From Vigna angularis (lineage: Eukaryota > Streptophyta > Magnoliopsida > Fabales > Fabaceae): a stretch of 64,000 bases of DNA. The stretch spans positions 17,181,501 through 17,245,500 of the forward strand of contig NC_068975.1 of assembly GCF_016808095.1 (NCBI RefSeq), read 5' to 3'. Each line of letters opens with the position of its first letter. Position 1 is the first letter of the stretch. Below, piece by piece: positions 1 to 11,219 of this stretch. Below the pieces are notes generated by a model. The model made no database searches. It was given only the letters and a program-made list of their open reading frames with translations, and was not told the DNA's origin. The translations under genes and the position numbers were made by a program.

Positions 1-1258
1 TATTAGTGCTTTTATTCAAATGTAGATTGTACAACCATTTTAATGCAAAACTTAAGGAAACATCCTAAGAATGTATTCTTATCTCTTACATATTGTTGTC
101 CTTTATGTAGTGCTTCTTAAAAAGCTTTTAGTATTAACATATGTTGCACAGATAACAAGAACAAAGCATGCAAGCAGAGAGACACTCTTTCATACAACAG
201 TAAATGTCTTAAACGTTTATGATCGTTAAGCACGTTTTGTGCTCAAAACATTTTTGTCACATGTTAACATGTTTTGATAAATGCATTCTTTGAAGGAAAA
301 GTGTTTGGTATGTTATGATATGATTTTTAAGATTTTTGTTTCATAACCCCATCTAGACATAAATATATTGTTTAACAATGTTTAGCATAGTTTGAAGTTC
401 CTATACTTTATCATCTTGTTTAAGTGCAATGATGATTAGACACTCTATTAAGAGTTATATAGTGTTTGACACTTTACGTCTCAAGCCTTCGGCATGTTAG
501 AGATGTTAGAGTTTGAAATATTGTTATGTAATCACCAATGAAGCTTGATTTCTCCAAGAAAGATTCTTTAAGAGCACCTGTATTCAAAACTCAAAAAATC
601 TATTAGTATATGAAAATTAGAACCTTAAAGAATCAGGTCTCAAGTTAGGTTTATATAGAAAATTTCAATCCTAACGCAGTTTAATCGATTATGTTATTTG
701 CATAATCTATTATGCTTTTTTCTCTATTATAACATATTACCTCATCTGTATATTCGATTAGTGGAACTTTTATGCCTATAACTGCTTCTTCTAATAGTTT
801 AACAAATTAGGCTTCCTGTGTAATGGATTAGACCTTACTTTCTGTTTTAATCGATTATCAAACTTATGTAATCGATCATATTGACACTTAGCCTCATTAG
901 TCATCTATTTGCCTTTCTTAACATATTATGTTACTTATATAACAGATTATGGCTTTCTCTCTATTTTAATCGGTTATGTAACTTATATAACCGATTATAA
1001 TAGAGTGATTTGCCCTTGTTTAACTTTCTAAGTGTTCTGGCTAAATATAACAGATTATACAACTTATGTAATCGATTATTTATACCAAAAACTAGATTTC
1101 TAATCTATTTTAGGCTTGATTCACTCATCACGAATGTATTTAAACATCTAGCACTAACATGTTAAAGATATAAGCATTTGTTATGTCATTTTGTTGTGCA
1201 AGAAACCATTATTAATCATTTAACCTATTCATCATCAAAAACTAAGCTAAGCTCCTTA
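1..1258 (-). other. Non-coding 3' flank of the copia element, probably LTR-derived
   Basis: No coding potential was seen. The stretch lies where the 3' untranslated region and 3' LTR of the minus-strand copia element are expected. It shares with the copia LTRs at 46 kb and 52 kb a dense cluster of ATCGATTA-type palindromes. I could not find a matching second LTR next to the primer site, so LTR identity is inference. Confidence 0.4.
681..1079. repeat. Seven pairs of a 12-bp palindromic motif, each pair 21 bp apart
   Basis: Variants of (A/T)TAATCGATTAT begin at 681/702, 729/750, 799/820, 847/868, 918/939, 966/987 and 1047/1068. In every pair the second copy starts exactly 21 bp after the first, with a 9-nt spacer of variable sequence. 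The GATTA half is the best kept part and lies in the same orientation in both copies. Many copies are still near-perfect palindromes. The constant spacing of two helical turns is not expected from chance in AT-rich DNA. Confidence 0.85.
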
Positions 1259-1740
1259 TCAACACAAGGAAACCATTGCTAATTTAAATCTTCTAAACCA
1301 TGCTCCAGGGCATTGCTTAAGATCATACAATACTTTATTTAGGAGGCATACCTTGTTTCTTTCATTTTTCACTTTAAAACCTGGGGGAATCGCCATGTAC
1401 ACTTCCTCTTCTAGATTTCCATGAAATTCTTCACATCCAATTGGTGTAAGTCCCAACCAAAATGAGCAACCAAAGCGAGAACAATTCGAATTGTATTAAT
1501 CTTTGCCATTGGGGTAAACACCTCGTTATAGTTAATCCCATAAGTTTGGGTATAACCTTTTTCCACCAATCTAGCTTTATATCTTTCTATTATTTCATCT
1601 CTCTTATGTTTCACTATGAATATCCATCTACACCCTACTTCCTTCTTGTCTCTTGGCCTATCAATAATCTCCCAAGTTGAATTTCTTTCTAATGCATTCA
1701 TATATTCTTTCATGGCTTGAGTCCAATGTTTAAGTTTCAT
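1259..1740 (-). pseudogene. Copia reverse transcriptase fragment (RVT_2), frameshifted
   Basis: Two overlapping minus-strand frames give the N-terminal half of a copia RT. Frame one (1411-1740) has the block around GCRWIF..KHKRD, the conserved ARLVEKGYTQ stretch and LHQLDVKN. Frame two (1259-1456) continues with LEEEVYM, PPGF and the LYDLKQCPGAW block. The switch near 1411-1430 is a frameshift. The segment that would carry the YxDD catalytic motif is missing, because the homology stops at about 1259 with two stop codons. A relic with no expected activity. Confidence 0.85.
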
Positions 1741-2041
1741 GGCCTCTTGGATTGGGGTAAGAATTTATGTGGTAGGTAGTAATAAAGCTTTTATGTTTAT
1801 CAGAGAGATTGTTAGTGCAAACATACCGAGAAATAGGATATTTAGCACATGATCTTCTTTCTTTTCTCAATGCAATGCGTAAATCCTCAGTAGTACTTAC
1901 CTCCTCACTATTATCTTCAGGGATCCTCACCTTTAGACAATTTTTCTTGTTCGAGAGTCAAAGTGGATTGTTTTCTTCTTTCATATATTTTTCCAAACAA
2001 TTTGTCTTCTTCCTCATTGTGGACTATGGTAGCTTAATTGC

Positions 2042-2673
2042 TCAGATCTTAGGCATTCCACATTGATAAATATGGTAATGACAAGAAGGAGAGCTCATCC
2101 ACTTCAAGTGCTTTCTCCCCCTAATGTGGTGGACTGTCATAAAAGGATTGTGTTTTATGAAATATGGCATCCATGGTGATAAAGACGCACGACTATGATG
2201 ATGATAAACATTTGTACCTTTTTTTATTAGAAGGATATCCAATAAAGACACATTTAAGAACTTTGGAATCTAATTTACTACAATTAGGATGATGAGAGTT
2301 AACAAAAACAATACATCCAAAGACTCGACTAGGTAGACTCGATATTAGAGGAGAAGAAGAAACAAAAGACAATAGAGACTTTACAAGAATAATGTCATTT
2401 AAGATAGGGTGAGTAACATGTTGATGAGATATGTGACAATTAACACAACTTCTCCCTAGTAATTTTTTGGAACAAACATTTGAAAAAAAAAACTCTAGTT
2501 CTATAAAGAAGATGACGATTCTTTCTTTCTACAACCTCGTTTTTTTTAGTGTTTACACATGTTAGTTCGTGAAAAATACCATTATGAGACGAAAAAATGA
2601 GAACCATTATCAAACATGATTCTTTTGATATTTTTTCCAAATTGATTCTAGACAAGACAAAAAAAATTAACAA
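2042..2673 (-). pseudogene. Copia integrase C-terminal half, degenerate
   Basis: 2440-2673 encodes a stretch around HNGIFHELTCVNT followed by VVERKNRHLL, which is the block holding the third catalytic acidic residue in copia integrases. Downstream, around 2200-2330, another frame resembles the familiar 'K-L-D-x-K-x-L-K-C-V-F-x-G-Y' block and the following lysine-rich segment. Several frameshifts and stops separate the pieces. Family assignment rests on these motifs and on their order upstream of the RT fragment. Confidence 0.75.
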
Positions 2674-2886
2674 AGATTTGGAAAACTTCTGATTTATTTT
2701 TCATAAGGTATGTCCTCATGACATAGGTACAATCGTCAATAAAGGTAACAAACCATTTGGCTCCAGAAATAGATTCTACGACAAAGTACCCAAACATCAA
2801 ACTGAATTAAATCAAATGGAAAAAATATACTCTTTTTAATAGCAATAGAATAAGATGCACAATGATGTTTTGACAATTGACCAGAA

Positions 2887-3090
2887 TCAAATACCTTGAG
2901 ACACAAGACCAACAATATTGAGACAAATATTACCTTTCATGGACAGAGTATATGATCCAGGGAGCTTACACATTGATCCAACCATTGTTTTCAAGCGGTC
3001 AAGTTTCTCCTTATAAGCTTTCATATCAAGATCTTGGTGGAGTTGAAGTACTAGATTGATTGGTGGCACCCACCACATTTGGAAGATCAT
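2887..3090 (-). pseudogene. Copia gag/protease linker fragment
   Basis: A 67-codon open stretch resembles the region between the gag zinc knuckle and protease of copia polyproteins, with a YKEKLDRLKTMVGS-like segment. The next residues, where a DSG-type protease active site would be expected, are not readable. The assignment is mainly positional: it sits between the primer site and the integrase fragment on the same strand. Confidence 0.5.
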
Positions 3091-3520
3091 TAGGACCTAA
3101 AGGAATCGTTTTTACTTTAGACATCCCTTTGAATGCAATGGTGACCCTATCTGAGACGACGACGACGTGTGGGCTACATCGGATAAAATGAGCAAAACTC
3201 AAAACTCATATCTACTCAAATCTAGGCTAAATGGGGCGTCACCGACCCATGGAACGAACTTGGAGGCTGTGACGACTCTTTCTATGACAACAACGATGAG
3301 TGGGTCTCACTGGAACTAAGTGTGTGGGGTACATGCACCTGCAACGATGGTGATGCATGGCGACGTCTTTCCTAGAACGAGATTTCTAATGTTGTGTTCG
3401 GCGAAGTTGGGCACACCTTCCTGCCCTATCAACAACCCTAATGGTTATCGTGACAGTCACAATGGCCGAACAGTAGTGACAATAGCTATTATTGCAGTGG
3501 GAACGAAGCTTCCAATATCG

Positions 3521-3540
3521 AAAGCTCTTATACCAACTTG
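3521..3540 (-). other. Primer binding site-like sequence
   Basis: The minus strand reads TTGGTATAAGAGC, one base from the TGGTATCAGAGC that pairs with the 3' end of initiator tRNA-Met in many plant LTR elements. Just upstream on that strand is a CA dinucleotide that would end the 5' LTR. The 5' LTR itself (above 3540) could not be bounded. Confidence 0.55.
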
Positions 3541-4843
3541 ATAAGGAAAATGCTTTTTATTATTACCATTCATATCTATTACATTTTTCTTACACCTACT
3601 GTAACAATTTAATCTTCCCAAAAAAAAATTAATAATAATAATATACTGAAAAATAAATTAGAAAATTCTAGATGTGTTTTTTCTAATTAGAAAGATTTTC
3701 TTATAATCACAATAATCTTAAATTATTGTTTCATGTTATTTGTTTGGAACTGGAACTCCTTTTAAAACCAAATTATAACAAAAGTTGTAAGTTTCAATTT
3801 CAAAGTGCATAGTTCTTTGAATACAAACAATAGTAACAGGAGTTATAAATGTAATCAATTATTAAATAATTTTGTTAACCATCTAAAATGAATTAATTGT
3901 AATTTGAAAAGAAATAGGTCATTGTTATGTTGCTTGGTTAGTAAATGGCTTAACTCCTGTGGTGTTGCACTTTCCTATGGAGGGCCAAAAATATGATGAT
4001 GACACATAACAACTCCAATGCATTATTGATTCATATTATTGTGAGGGCATTTACTTTCCCTTTTTGAAAAACCACTAGAGTTCATGATGCATTCATTTCT
4101 ACTTGCCAGCAATGCCACTTCATTCACACCTTTTTTTTTTCTGGTCCCCCCTGCCTTTTGCACTCTTCAAACCAAGAAAAAGAAAAAGAAAAAGAAAGGA
4201 ACAATGAAGCACAATTAATAACACAAGCATTTTCAACTTCACCATGCTATTTATTCTCCTTTTACCATTCAGATGAGGTTACCCTAAAATTAGGCTGTTC
4301 ACCAATTGGATTGAATTAAATTCAGTTTTACTTCTTTTTCATTCCATTTATTTGATTTTATGATCGAATTTAATACAGTTTGGTTTTTCTATTCCACTTA
4401 ATTGTATTCATTCTACTATATGAATTTGTTAGATCAAATACCTATTATTAGGTATATATATGAATTTGTTGGATAAAAAACTTATTACTAGAATTAGAAA
4501 CTTTCTCAACTTAAAATATAAAAGCCTAAATTTAAAAATGACCTCACCAGTTACTTTATTGATAAAAGTTAGAGAAAAACTACACTACTGATTTTATTAA
4601 TCATAAGAAGACTAACAATATAAGGTTTACATGTTTTTTTATTTTGGGCAATAATTTATTTTGTCCTTCAATCAAATATTTTCATATATAAATCTAACAA
4701 ATTTAAATAAAAAATCTTACTGCAACTAGTAAATCATCGACAAAATTTCTTCATGGGTATTCATTTTTATTTTATTGATATTTTCTAAATTGAAACTTTT
4801 GTTTTGATTTTAAATTTTTTGAGTTACATTCTTAGAGTCAATT
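3541..4843. other. AT-rich stretch without recognised genes
   Basis: No coding homology is visible. The first part may belong to the 5' LTR of the copia relic. The remainder is AT-rich intergenic DNA with short A- and T-tracts and an AAAAAG-type run near 4175-4200. Confidence 0.5.
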
Positions 4844-5830
4844 CACTAGTAAAAAAAAGATTTTAACTAGTGCATTTGACATCGGTTTAGTTGTAACCGA
4901 AACAAAAAAATGGTGCGATGATATTTTTGTAATTATCACAAACATATATGTCTTGGTTCAAAAAGAACCGATGCCTAAAACTGGTGTAGTGACATTTTTG
5001 TAATTATCACAAACGTATATGTCTCGGTTCAAAAAGAATCGATGCCTAAAACTGACGTAGTGGCATTTTTGTAATTATCTCAAAGGTCTATTACCTCGGT
5101 TGTTTAAAGAATCGAGGCATAAAAGAGCTGCAATTTTTATTTTTTATTTTCTGAGAGGGTTTAGGCATCGGTTCTTTATAGAACCGAGGCCGTAGACCCT
5201 TATTGCCTCAGTTAAAAAAATAATCGAGGTAATAACATGTGTTTAAGGTTAAATTTTGCGAATAGAGACAGAAGTTGCGTCGCTTGTCTCTTTTCTCTCA
5301 TTTTCTTTCATTGGCGAGAGGGGGGTTTCCTTCCTCTTCTCTCTTCCGATGGAGGCGCGACGAAGGCGCAGTAGTGATGCGGCAGGGACGCAAGGGTGTA
5401 GTGGTCGTTCTCGTTCTTCTTCTTCTTTTCTTCGTTCTTATTCGCAGCAAAGGAGGAAGCTTCCTTCCGTCCCCTTTTTCTGATTTTGATTGAGTTTTTT
5501 ATGTTTGATTGATTCTCTGTAGGTGGTGGTCGGAGCGCGTCGTTCTTTGCAGTTGGGAATCTTTGATGATGGTGGTGTGAGATGGAGCGGTAGGCGTTGA
5601 TGGATTGCGGCCAAGGGCTAACAACTCACCTGATGAATGGTGAAAACAAAAAAAAACTCTCTACTACCTCGGTTGGATTTGAACCGAGGCAAAAACACAC
5701 ACCTTTTTGTCTCGATTCAGAACCGAGGCAAAAAGCATACACTTTTTGCCTCGCTTGTATATGCCTCGGTTGCGGAACCGCTGCGTATAAGCAAAAATAA
5801 CCGTTGTCGTTTTCTTTTACTGTACTAGTG
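4844..5830. mobile_element. Non-autonomous CACTA transposon, 987 bp, TSD ATT
   Basis: The element begins CACTAGTA at 4844 and ends ACTAGTG at 5830, with the direct repeat ATT on both sides (841-843 and 831-833 of their lines), the 3-bp target duplication expected for CACTA elements. Subterminal regions carry many copies of CCTCGGTT and its complement AACCGAGG, sometimes as inverted pairs (about 5160-5190 and 5668-5725). In known CACTA systems such subterminal motifs bind the element-encoded DNA-binding protein. No transposase is present. Short open frames near 5256-5493 are GC-richer and could be a captured fragment, but nothing was recognised in them. Confidence 0.88.
4905..5110. repeat. Three tandem ~71-bp units in the CACTA left arm
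   Basis: The phrase ATTTTTGTAATTATC recurs at about 4923, 4994 and 5065, giving a 71-bp period. Each unit also carries a CTCGGTTC-type motif followed by an AAGAA(C/T)CGATGCC segment, so the subterminal motif has been multiplied by tandem duplication. Confidence 0.8.
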
Positions 5831-6400
5831 ATTATCTCATATGAGATATTGTCTATTTCGGAGTCTAGATTTCTGTCATAGTTTTGTCTTAAAAAGAATG
5901 TCTCAGATTGTGAAAAGAAGAAGAAGTATATAATTTGTCTTTGACCTCAACTCCTAAGTATTGTAGGACTATTGGTGTACCAGAACATAAACTTCATAGT
6001 TGAAGTCTAAGGAGAATGAGGGTTCATCTCCCAATGAAAGACTAAGGAAAATCGTTTTTATTTCCCATAAACAACTCTAATGTTTAGATCCCAAATTTAT
6101 CGAGTGACATCATTAGGATCAATCACTGGCGAAGTATTGTCCATTTTGAAGTTCTGAGTGTCGTAACGGTTGTCTTTAAAAGATGTCTTAAAAAGTGGAA
6201 GAAATATTTAAACTACGCTTGACCTTAATTTCTAAGTGATGTGAGACTATTGGGTATAAAAAACAAGCTCTCCAACAAAGGTTAAAGAAGTTTTTATTCT
6301 CACAAATGGTACCAATGTTTCAATCCAAATAGTTAAGATCCATCATCACAAGATATTGTTCTTTTTAGAGTTTGGAGTGGTTTAATCTTTATGTAAGCAT
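5831..6400. repeat. Diverged direct repeats, ~250-bp period
   Basis: Similar blocks start near 5850, 6133 and 6355. Each opens with TATTGTC/TATTGTT followed by a TTTGGAGT-like segment. The first two continue through TCTTAAAAAG, a 'gaccT(C/T)AA.T.CTAAGT' segment and GACTATTGG. Units have diverged strongly, so this is old repeat DNA of unknown origin. Confidence 0.55.
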
Positions 6401-9400
6401 ATTAATTTACCACGGGTTAGAATAAATAGTAAATTAACTCATTTAAACGTATTTTTCTTTTTTTGTCATCTTATTTTACATTTGTTATATTCAAATTAAA
6501 ATAAGCACTATAATCGAGTATATTGAGTCATCAATTGTTATATAATTAAAAATTATAAAAAATCATAATAAAAAATAATGGAAAAATATAAAAAATATTC
6601 GTACATCTCCGGTCCAATTTAAATATGTTTAAATTGCACATTAAATAACAACTTCAATTTAATCGATTTAAAAAACATTCTAATCTCAAATCCACCATAT
6701 GTCAAATAAATCTAGGGTATAATCTCATTTTAATACTTCTATAATTATACAAAACTTTTTCAAATTTTGCTGGTCGCCAAGCCGCATCATTAACTATGAT
6801 GTTGTTGTAGTGGATAAACATTAAGAATATCTTCACATATAAGAGTCATGAACGAACCACAAAATAAAAGTTGACATTTCATCTAATCTAAAATTTTAAA
6901 GCATTATGTACACTAGTTTTTATTATTTATATATTCTTCGGTCAACATGTTCATTTGTCTTTATTCAGTTGGTGCATCATCATACGTTTTTCACATAAAT
7001 CCTATAATTAAAAATAATAATAGCAAGATTCGGATATTTTCTCAAACACCAAAAATTAGAAATTAGATAAGAAAAAGAATGTTGACATTTATTCTCAAAC
7101 ACCAAAAAGAATGTCTTTATTCTCTTTTTTTTTTCCTATTAATTTCCCATATGTTAAAAAAAGTCCTTCAAAGAAGAACTTCGAATATAAGAAAAAAAAG
7201 TTGTTGGGTGGCCTAGTAGCGTTTTCCTTCTCTATTTTGCAAAGGTATATTTGTATTATTTTTTTCACCTTTTTATGCAAGTACAGTTTCGTAGAAGTAC
7301 AATTTTCTTTTTGTCTTACTAGTTTCATGTACAACTTCATTTATTGCTCAAAATTTACTTTATGCTCCAAAAATATTAACTTATATACGACTTTCGGATT
7401 CTAAGTTTCCTAATATGGTAAATATTTTAATCATATTTGTTGAGGTATGAAGTATATAATTTTCTTACTCTTAAATAATAAGCTACTTTTAGGTGTTTCA
7501 GTTCAGGAATAATAAGCTACTTTTAGGTGCTTCAGTTGAGGGTAAATATATAAATAGTAATAGGTTTATCTTTTTATTTATATTAATGTCATTTCTCATT
7601 AACATATTTGAGATATTGTTTTTTTTAAATGTGATTTTTGAGTTACTATTTTGTCAGCTTTTAAAACATAATATTTGTTGTTTCGTTTATCTCCAAAAAG
7701 TATTCGTATATTTGATTAATTTAACAGTAGTGAGTATTGTAGGTTGGCGAAATAAATATTTATTTGGGAACTCGTGTTTTTAAATTAGAGTTAAATATAT
7801 TTTTATTTTTAATTTTTAATTTTCTTTTTAAGTTTTAAATTTAGTCTTTCAAGATCATTTATGTTAATTTTTTATGTAACGTGTATGTTTAAAATTAGGA
7901 TTTAAAGGACAAACGACCAACTAATTCTAAAAATTATATCTCTATTGTTCTTGTCTTCGTTCATTAAACACAACTTTTCTTTCTTTTAATTTGAGTAATT
8001 TATCATGAGTTCTTTTTACAATTAACTCAGATATGGATTCCTATATGTTTGCGATGAAGTAAGAATTTGCACTCAATTTTATTTTAAGATTGAGAAATTT
8101 TTTTTCTTATTGTTAATTTCGACATCATACTTTACTATTTATCTTGCTTTCTTAGATTTGTGTTAGACTCGAGATTTTTGGTAGAAAAGTTTTCGCTTGC
8201 TTTTTATTTATTGTTTTCCTTTTCTTGCAATTGAAATTTGCAATAGAGGAAACATATTTCCAATTTAATGATTGAAGTTGTGATAGAGGAAGAAAACAAC
8301 ATAGATGTAATTTGTGAAGTTTTTGATGTTGTTCTCGTTTATTCTATTTCGAGATCTCACACAACAAATGAACATCGTTAAACCCTAATTTCAATTTAAT
8401 TTCAAACAGTTACCACGTACCTTAAGAATGTGACACACCCCTAGTCACATAAAAAAAAATAAGGTTGTTGGTTATAGAGAACCCGAGACTTTAAAAAAGA
8501 AGAGAGTTGCAAATAGATGAAAGTTTCGGAGAATGACGAAAATAAAAACGCATGATATTTTACAAACCAAAAACATATTTAATTCTTTAAATTATTGTCT
8601 ATTTTAAAATTTCATAATTTTGTCTTTAAAATGCATTTTAAAATGTTAAAGAAAAAAAGTATATTTAAATTATTTTTATTCTCACATTCTAAATAAATGT
8701 AAGACTTCTACTCTAATTTTATTATTAAAAACATAAATAAAATAATTAATGCATATTAATATTAATTTTATCATACATTTAGATAAATCATTTACCAACA
8801 AAATTCAGAATGTTGTATTTTTATTTGATTTTTCAATCTTAATATTTTCCTTAGGAATCTTAACAACATCAATCTACTATATCCGTTACGAAACCATTGA
8901 AACTTTAAGGTTGTGGTTGTATTTGTGAATTTATTGTTAGCAAGAATTGGCAATGATGGATATACAAATGAATTTGACACCTTATTTAAGGATTTGCAAG
9001 TGAGGAAAGTGCTATAAGAGAAGATTGTGGTACTATCTCGCCACTTTGAAAAGGATTTGTGGATGATAAAGGATATTTTACAATATTATTCATATGTGAT
9101 GGTCATTTGTGGGTGAAGATAAAGAAGAAGATTGAAAGGGATTGGAATCAATTCTAGAAGAAGAATCAATTCCAATGATAGATTGTTTAGAGGTCAGAGG
9201 ATATGGAATCAATTATAGAGATATAGGGAACAAATTTCATTGAGAGAATGTTTTATTTTATTTTATTTTATTTTTATTTTTTTATAAATAATAATATATT
9301 AGTTTTTACTATAAAAACAAAATAATAATCTTATTTTTCTATCTATTAAAACTTTCTTTTAATATATTACATGAGTCACATTATTCACAAACTTTACTTT

Positions 9401-10200
9401 CAAATTCATTTACTTTCACCTTCAAATATCTTAAAAAAATAACACAAACTTTATTTTTAAATCCATCCAAATTCATTCACTAACTCTCTCTCTTAAATCA
9501 AAAGACTTAAAATCACATCTTATAAAGTTTAAAGTATTAAAATATTGCCACGCTTGATATTTGTGTCTTTCGTTCCCTACATAGTTTTTTAAATTTACAG
9601 AAGTATACATGAGTGAAAAATAACCCAAAAAATCAACGTAAAATAGATATATATTTAATAAATTTCATTAATCATTAAAGAAAATTTCTGTAATAATGTC
9701 ACAAACAAACCATTCTTCCTCAGTTAATAAATATCATGCAAGTCTCCTTTAAAAGCCATAAACTAGATTTCTTTTACCAAGAAAAAAAACAATACTTTTA
9801 CACACCAAAAATCAATTATATTCTGTGAACATGTTTTCACATACTGAAAATGAATCTCTAACTACACCTTTTTAAGGACAAAAGTTTCTATCAATTACAC
9901 CATATCAACTAAAACATCCATTAAAAAATAATAGTTTTCCAAAGTTGTGACAGAATCATAAAAAATATTAAATCGGCACAGATTTAGACATGAATGTTCT
10001 TAGTATTTTCAACTATTAATGTCATGAATCATTCTACTATTGACCAATTTATTTTTATGATTGGTTTCTGTTTCCTAAAGCAGGTAACACTATTATAAAT
10101 ATAATAAATTATATTGATTACATATGATTTACTTAGATTGAGATGCATACAAAATTGTGTGTATATAAAAAGGAGGCATATCCTATTTTTGCTTAGAATT
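6401..10200. other. AT-rich intergenic DNA
   Basis: No gene or recognisable transposon was found. Visible structure is limited to a ~36-bp tandem duplication around 7468-7538 (AATAAGCTACTTTTAGGTG twice), a short duplication of TCTCAAACACCAAAAA near 7042 and 7092, and a TTTTA run at about 9251-9280. Open frames here are AT-rich and of random composition. Confidence 0.6.
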
Positions 10201-10263
10201 CTACAATGTTGTCCGATTGGATTTGGATTGCATGAATGAAGCGTCTCATGTCAACACCACCAC

Positions 10264-10366
10264 CACGTGCCTATCATTTCCTTCCACCTACAGACACGTC
10301 CCTACTGTTTCAAATTCCAATATTTTTATTTTTATTTTTTTATTATATTCTATTCTATATATTTAT
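10264..10366 (+). promoter_or_regulatory. Candidate promoter: G-box, second ACGT element, TATA box
   Basis: A perfect G-box CACGTG lies at 10264-10269 and a second ACGT core in ACACGTCC at 10294-10301. A TATA-like CTATATATTTA lies near 10355-10366, about 120 bp before the start codon at 10487. Paired ACGT elements are typical of bZIP-controlled, ABA- or light-responsive plant promoters. That link is inference; the motifs themselves are seen. Confidence 0.5.
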
Positions 10367-10486
10367 TTATTTTCCAACATCATCATCGTCTCTCTCAAAC
10401 AAACCCAACTACATATGTGCCAACAGCACAGTTGAAGTGAAAACTGAAGCTCAAAAAACACTTTTTTACACTCACTCTTGCTAACT

Positions 10487-11219
10487 ATGGCTGGTACCCA
10501 ATTCTTCAATCTTTCAAGATCTTCCTTGGCCAAGCCCTCTAGGCCTCTTCTCTACAACCCCATTAAGGTATTTTGTTTATCTTTCATTTCTCTTCTCTCC
10601 ATGCCGGTGCTTCGTCTTAAAAGATTGTTAATCTGTGTGTGGCAAGAACGAACTCTGTGACTATTACTGTTTCTTTTTACTCTAAATTTTGGTTCTGATT
10701 TGGTGGGTATGTAGGAGGGCAGAGTAAATGTGCAAACTTTTTATTCTGTTTTGTTAAATTGCATGATTCTTTTGTTAATGGCCGGAGAAGTGGATCAAAT
10801 TATCAAAACGCTTGAGAAATCAAGGAAGGTTTAATTTTTGGGTTATTGGATGCGAAAATGAGATCTCTACTGAAATGGGTTTGTTAGAAAGTGATTGAGC
10901 ATGCAAAGTGTTTAACTGGGTATCATAAATTGGTGACATTTGAATGAATACTGTGATTGATTTTGATGCACTTGTTGAATGAAAACATGAACATGCATGT
11001 CAGAATTATGGGCAAGGAAGCAAGGGGAGGTTGATGGAAGAGAGGGCACCTTCCACAGCTGAAGAATTTGAGCGTGTTGCAGAGGAGAAGAAGGCCAAGG
11101 AAACCAAAAAGGGGGTGGCAAGTCAGAGCCTAGGCAAGGCCATTGATGGTGCTGAAGAAGCTGCAATAGGTAAACAAAAGGTTGAATCAGTTAAAAATAG
11201 GTACAAAGGGGGTGAATAG
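10487..11219 (+). CDS. Small two-exon gene, 98-residue hydrophilic protein with transit-peptide-like N-terminus
   Basis: Exon 1 is 10487-10567 (27 codons), exon 2 is 11004-11219 (71 codons plus TAG). The intron starts GTATTT after AAG, ends TGTCAG and falls between codons. The start ATG is the first after the TATA-like box. Residues 1-27 (MAGTQFFNLSRSSLAKPSRP...) have no acidic residue and are rich in Ser, Arg and Leu, as in mitochondrial or plastid presequences. From about residue 37 the protein is very hydrophilic, with an EERAPSTAEEFERVAEEKK segment likely helical, an Ala-rich middle (AIDGAEEAAIG) and a basic end (VESVKNRYKGGE). I recognise it as a plant-type small unknown protein with LEA-like composition; no function can be assigned. 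Alternative: a longer first exon upstream, which I consider unlikely. Confidence 0.75.

Larger units (their letters stand above)
1..3540 (-). mobile_element. Decayed Ty1/copia LTR retrotransposon, minus strand
   Basis: Read on the minus strand, the parts come in copia order: a primer-binding-like site near 3521-3537, a gag/protease linker fragment (2887-3090), integrase (2042-2673), then reverse transcriptase (1259-1740), and a non-coding 3' region (1-1258). In copia elements integrase precedes RT, which separates this from gypsy. All coding parts are broken by stops and frameshifts, and RT is cut off before its catalytic block, so it cannot be active. A 3' LTR is not demonstrable; the left end may lie outside the window. 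Confidence 0.8.

Noticed and set aside
5256..5493. Overlapping Ser/Arg-rich ORFs as a gene
   Set aside because: Inside the CACTA element, in two overlapping frames with no family resemblance; at most a captured fragment.
10478..10660. 60-codon continuous ORF as the full product of the small gene
   Set aside because: It reads through the GT splice site into the intron; the acidic second exon joins in frame after splicing.
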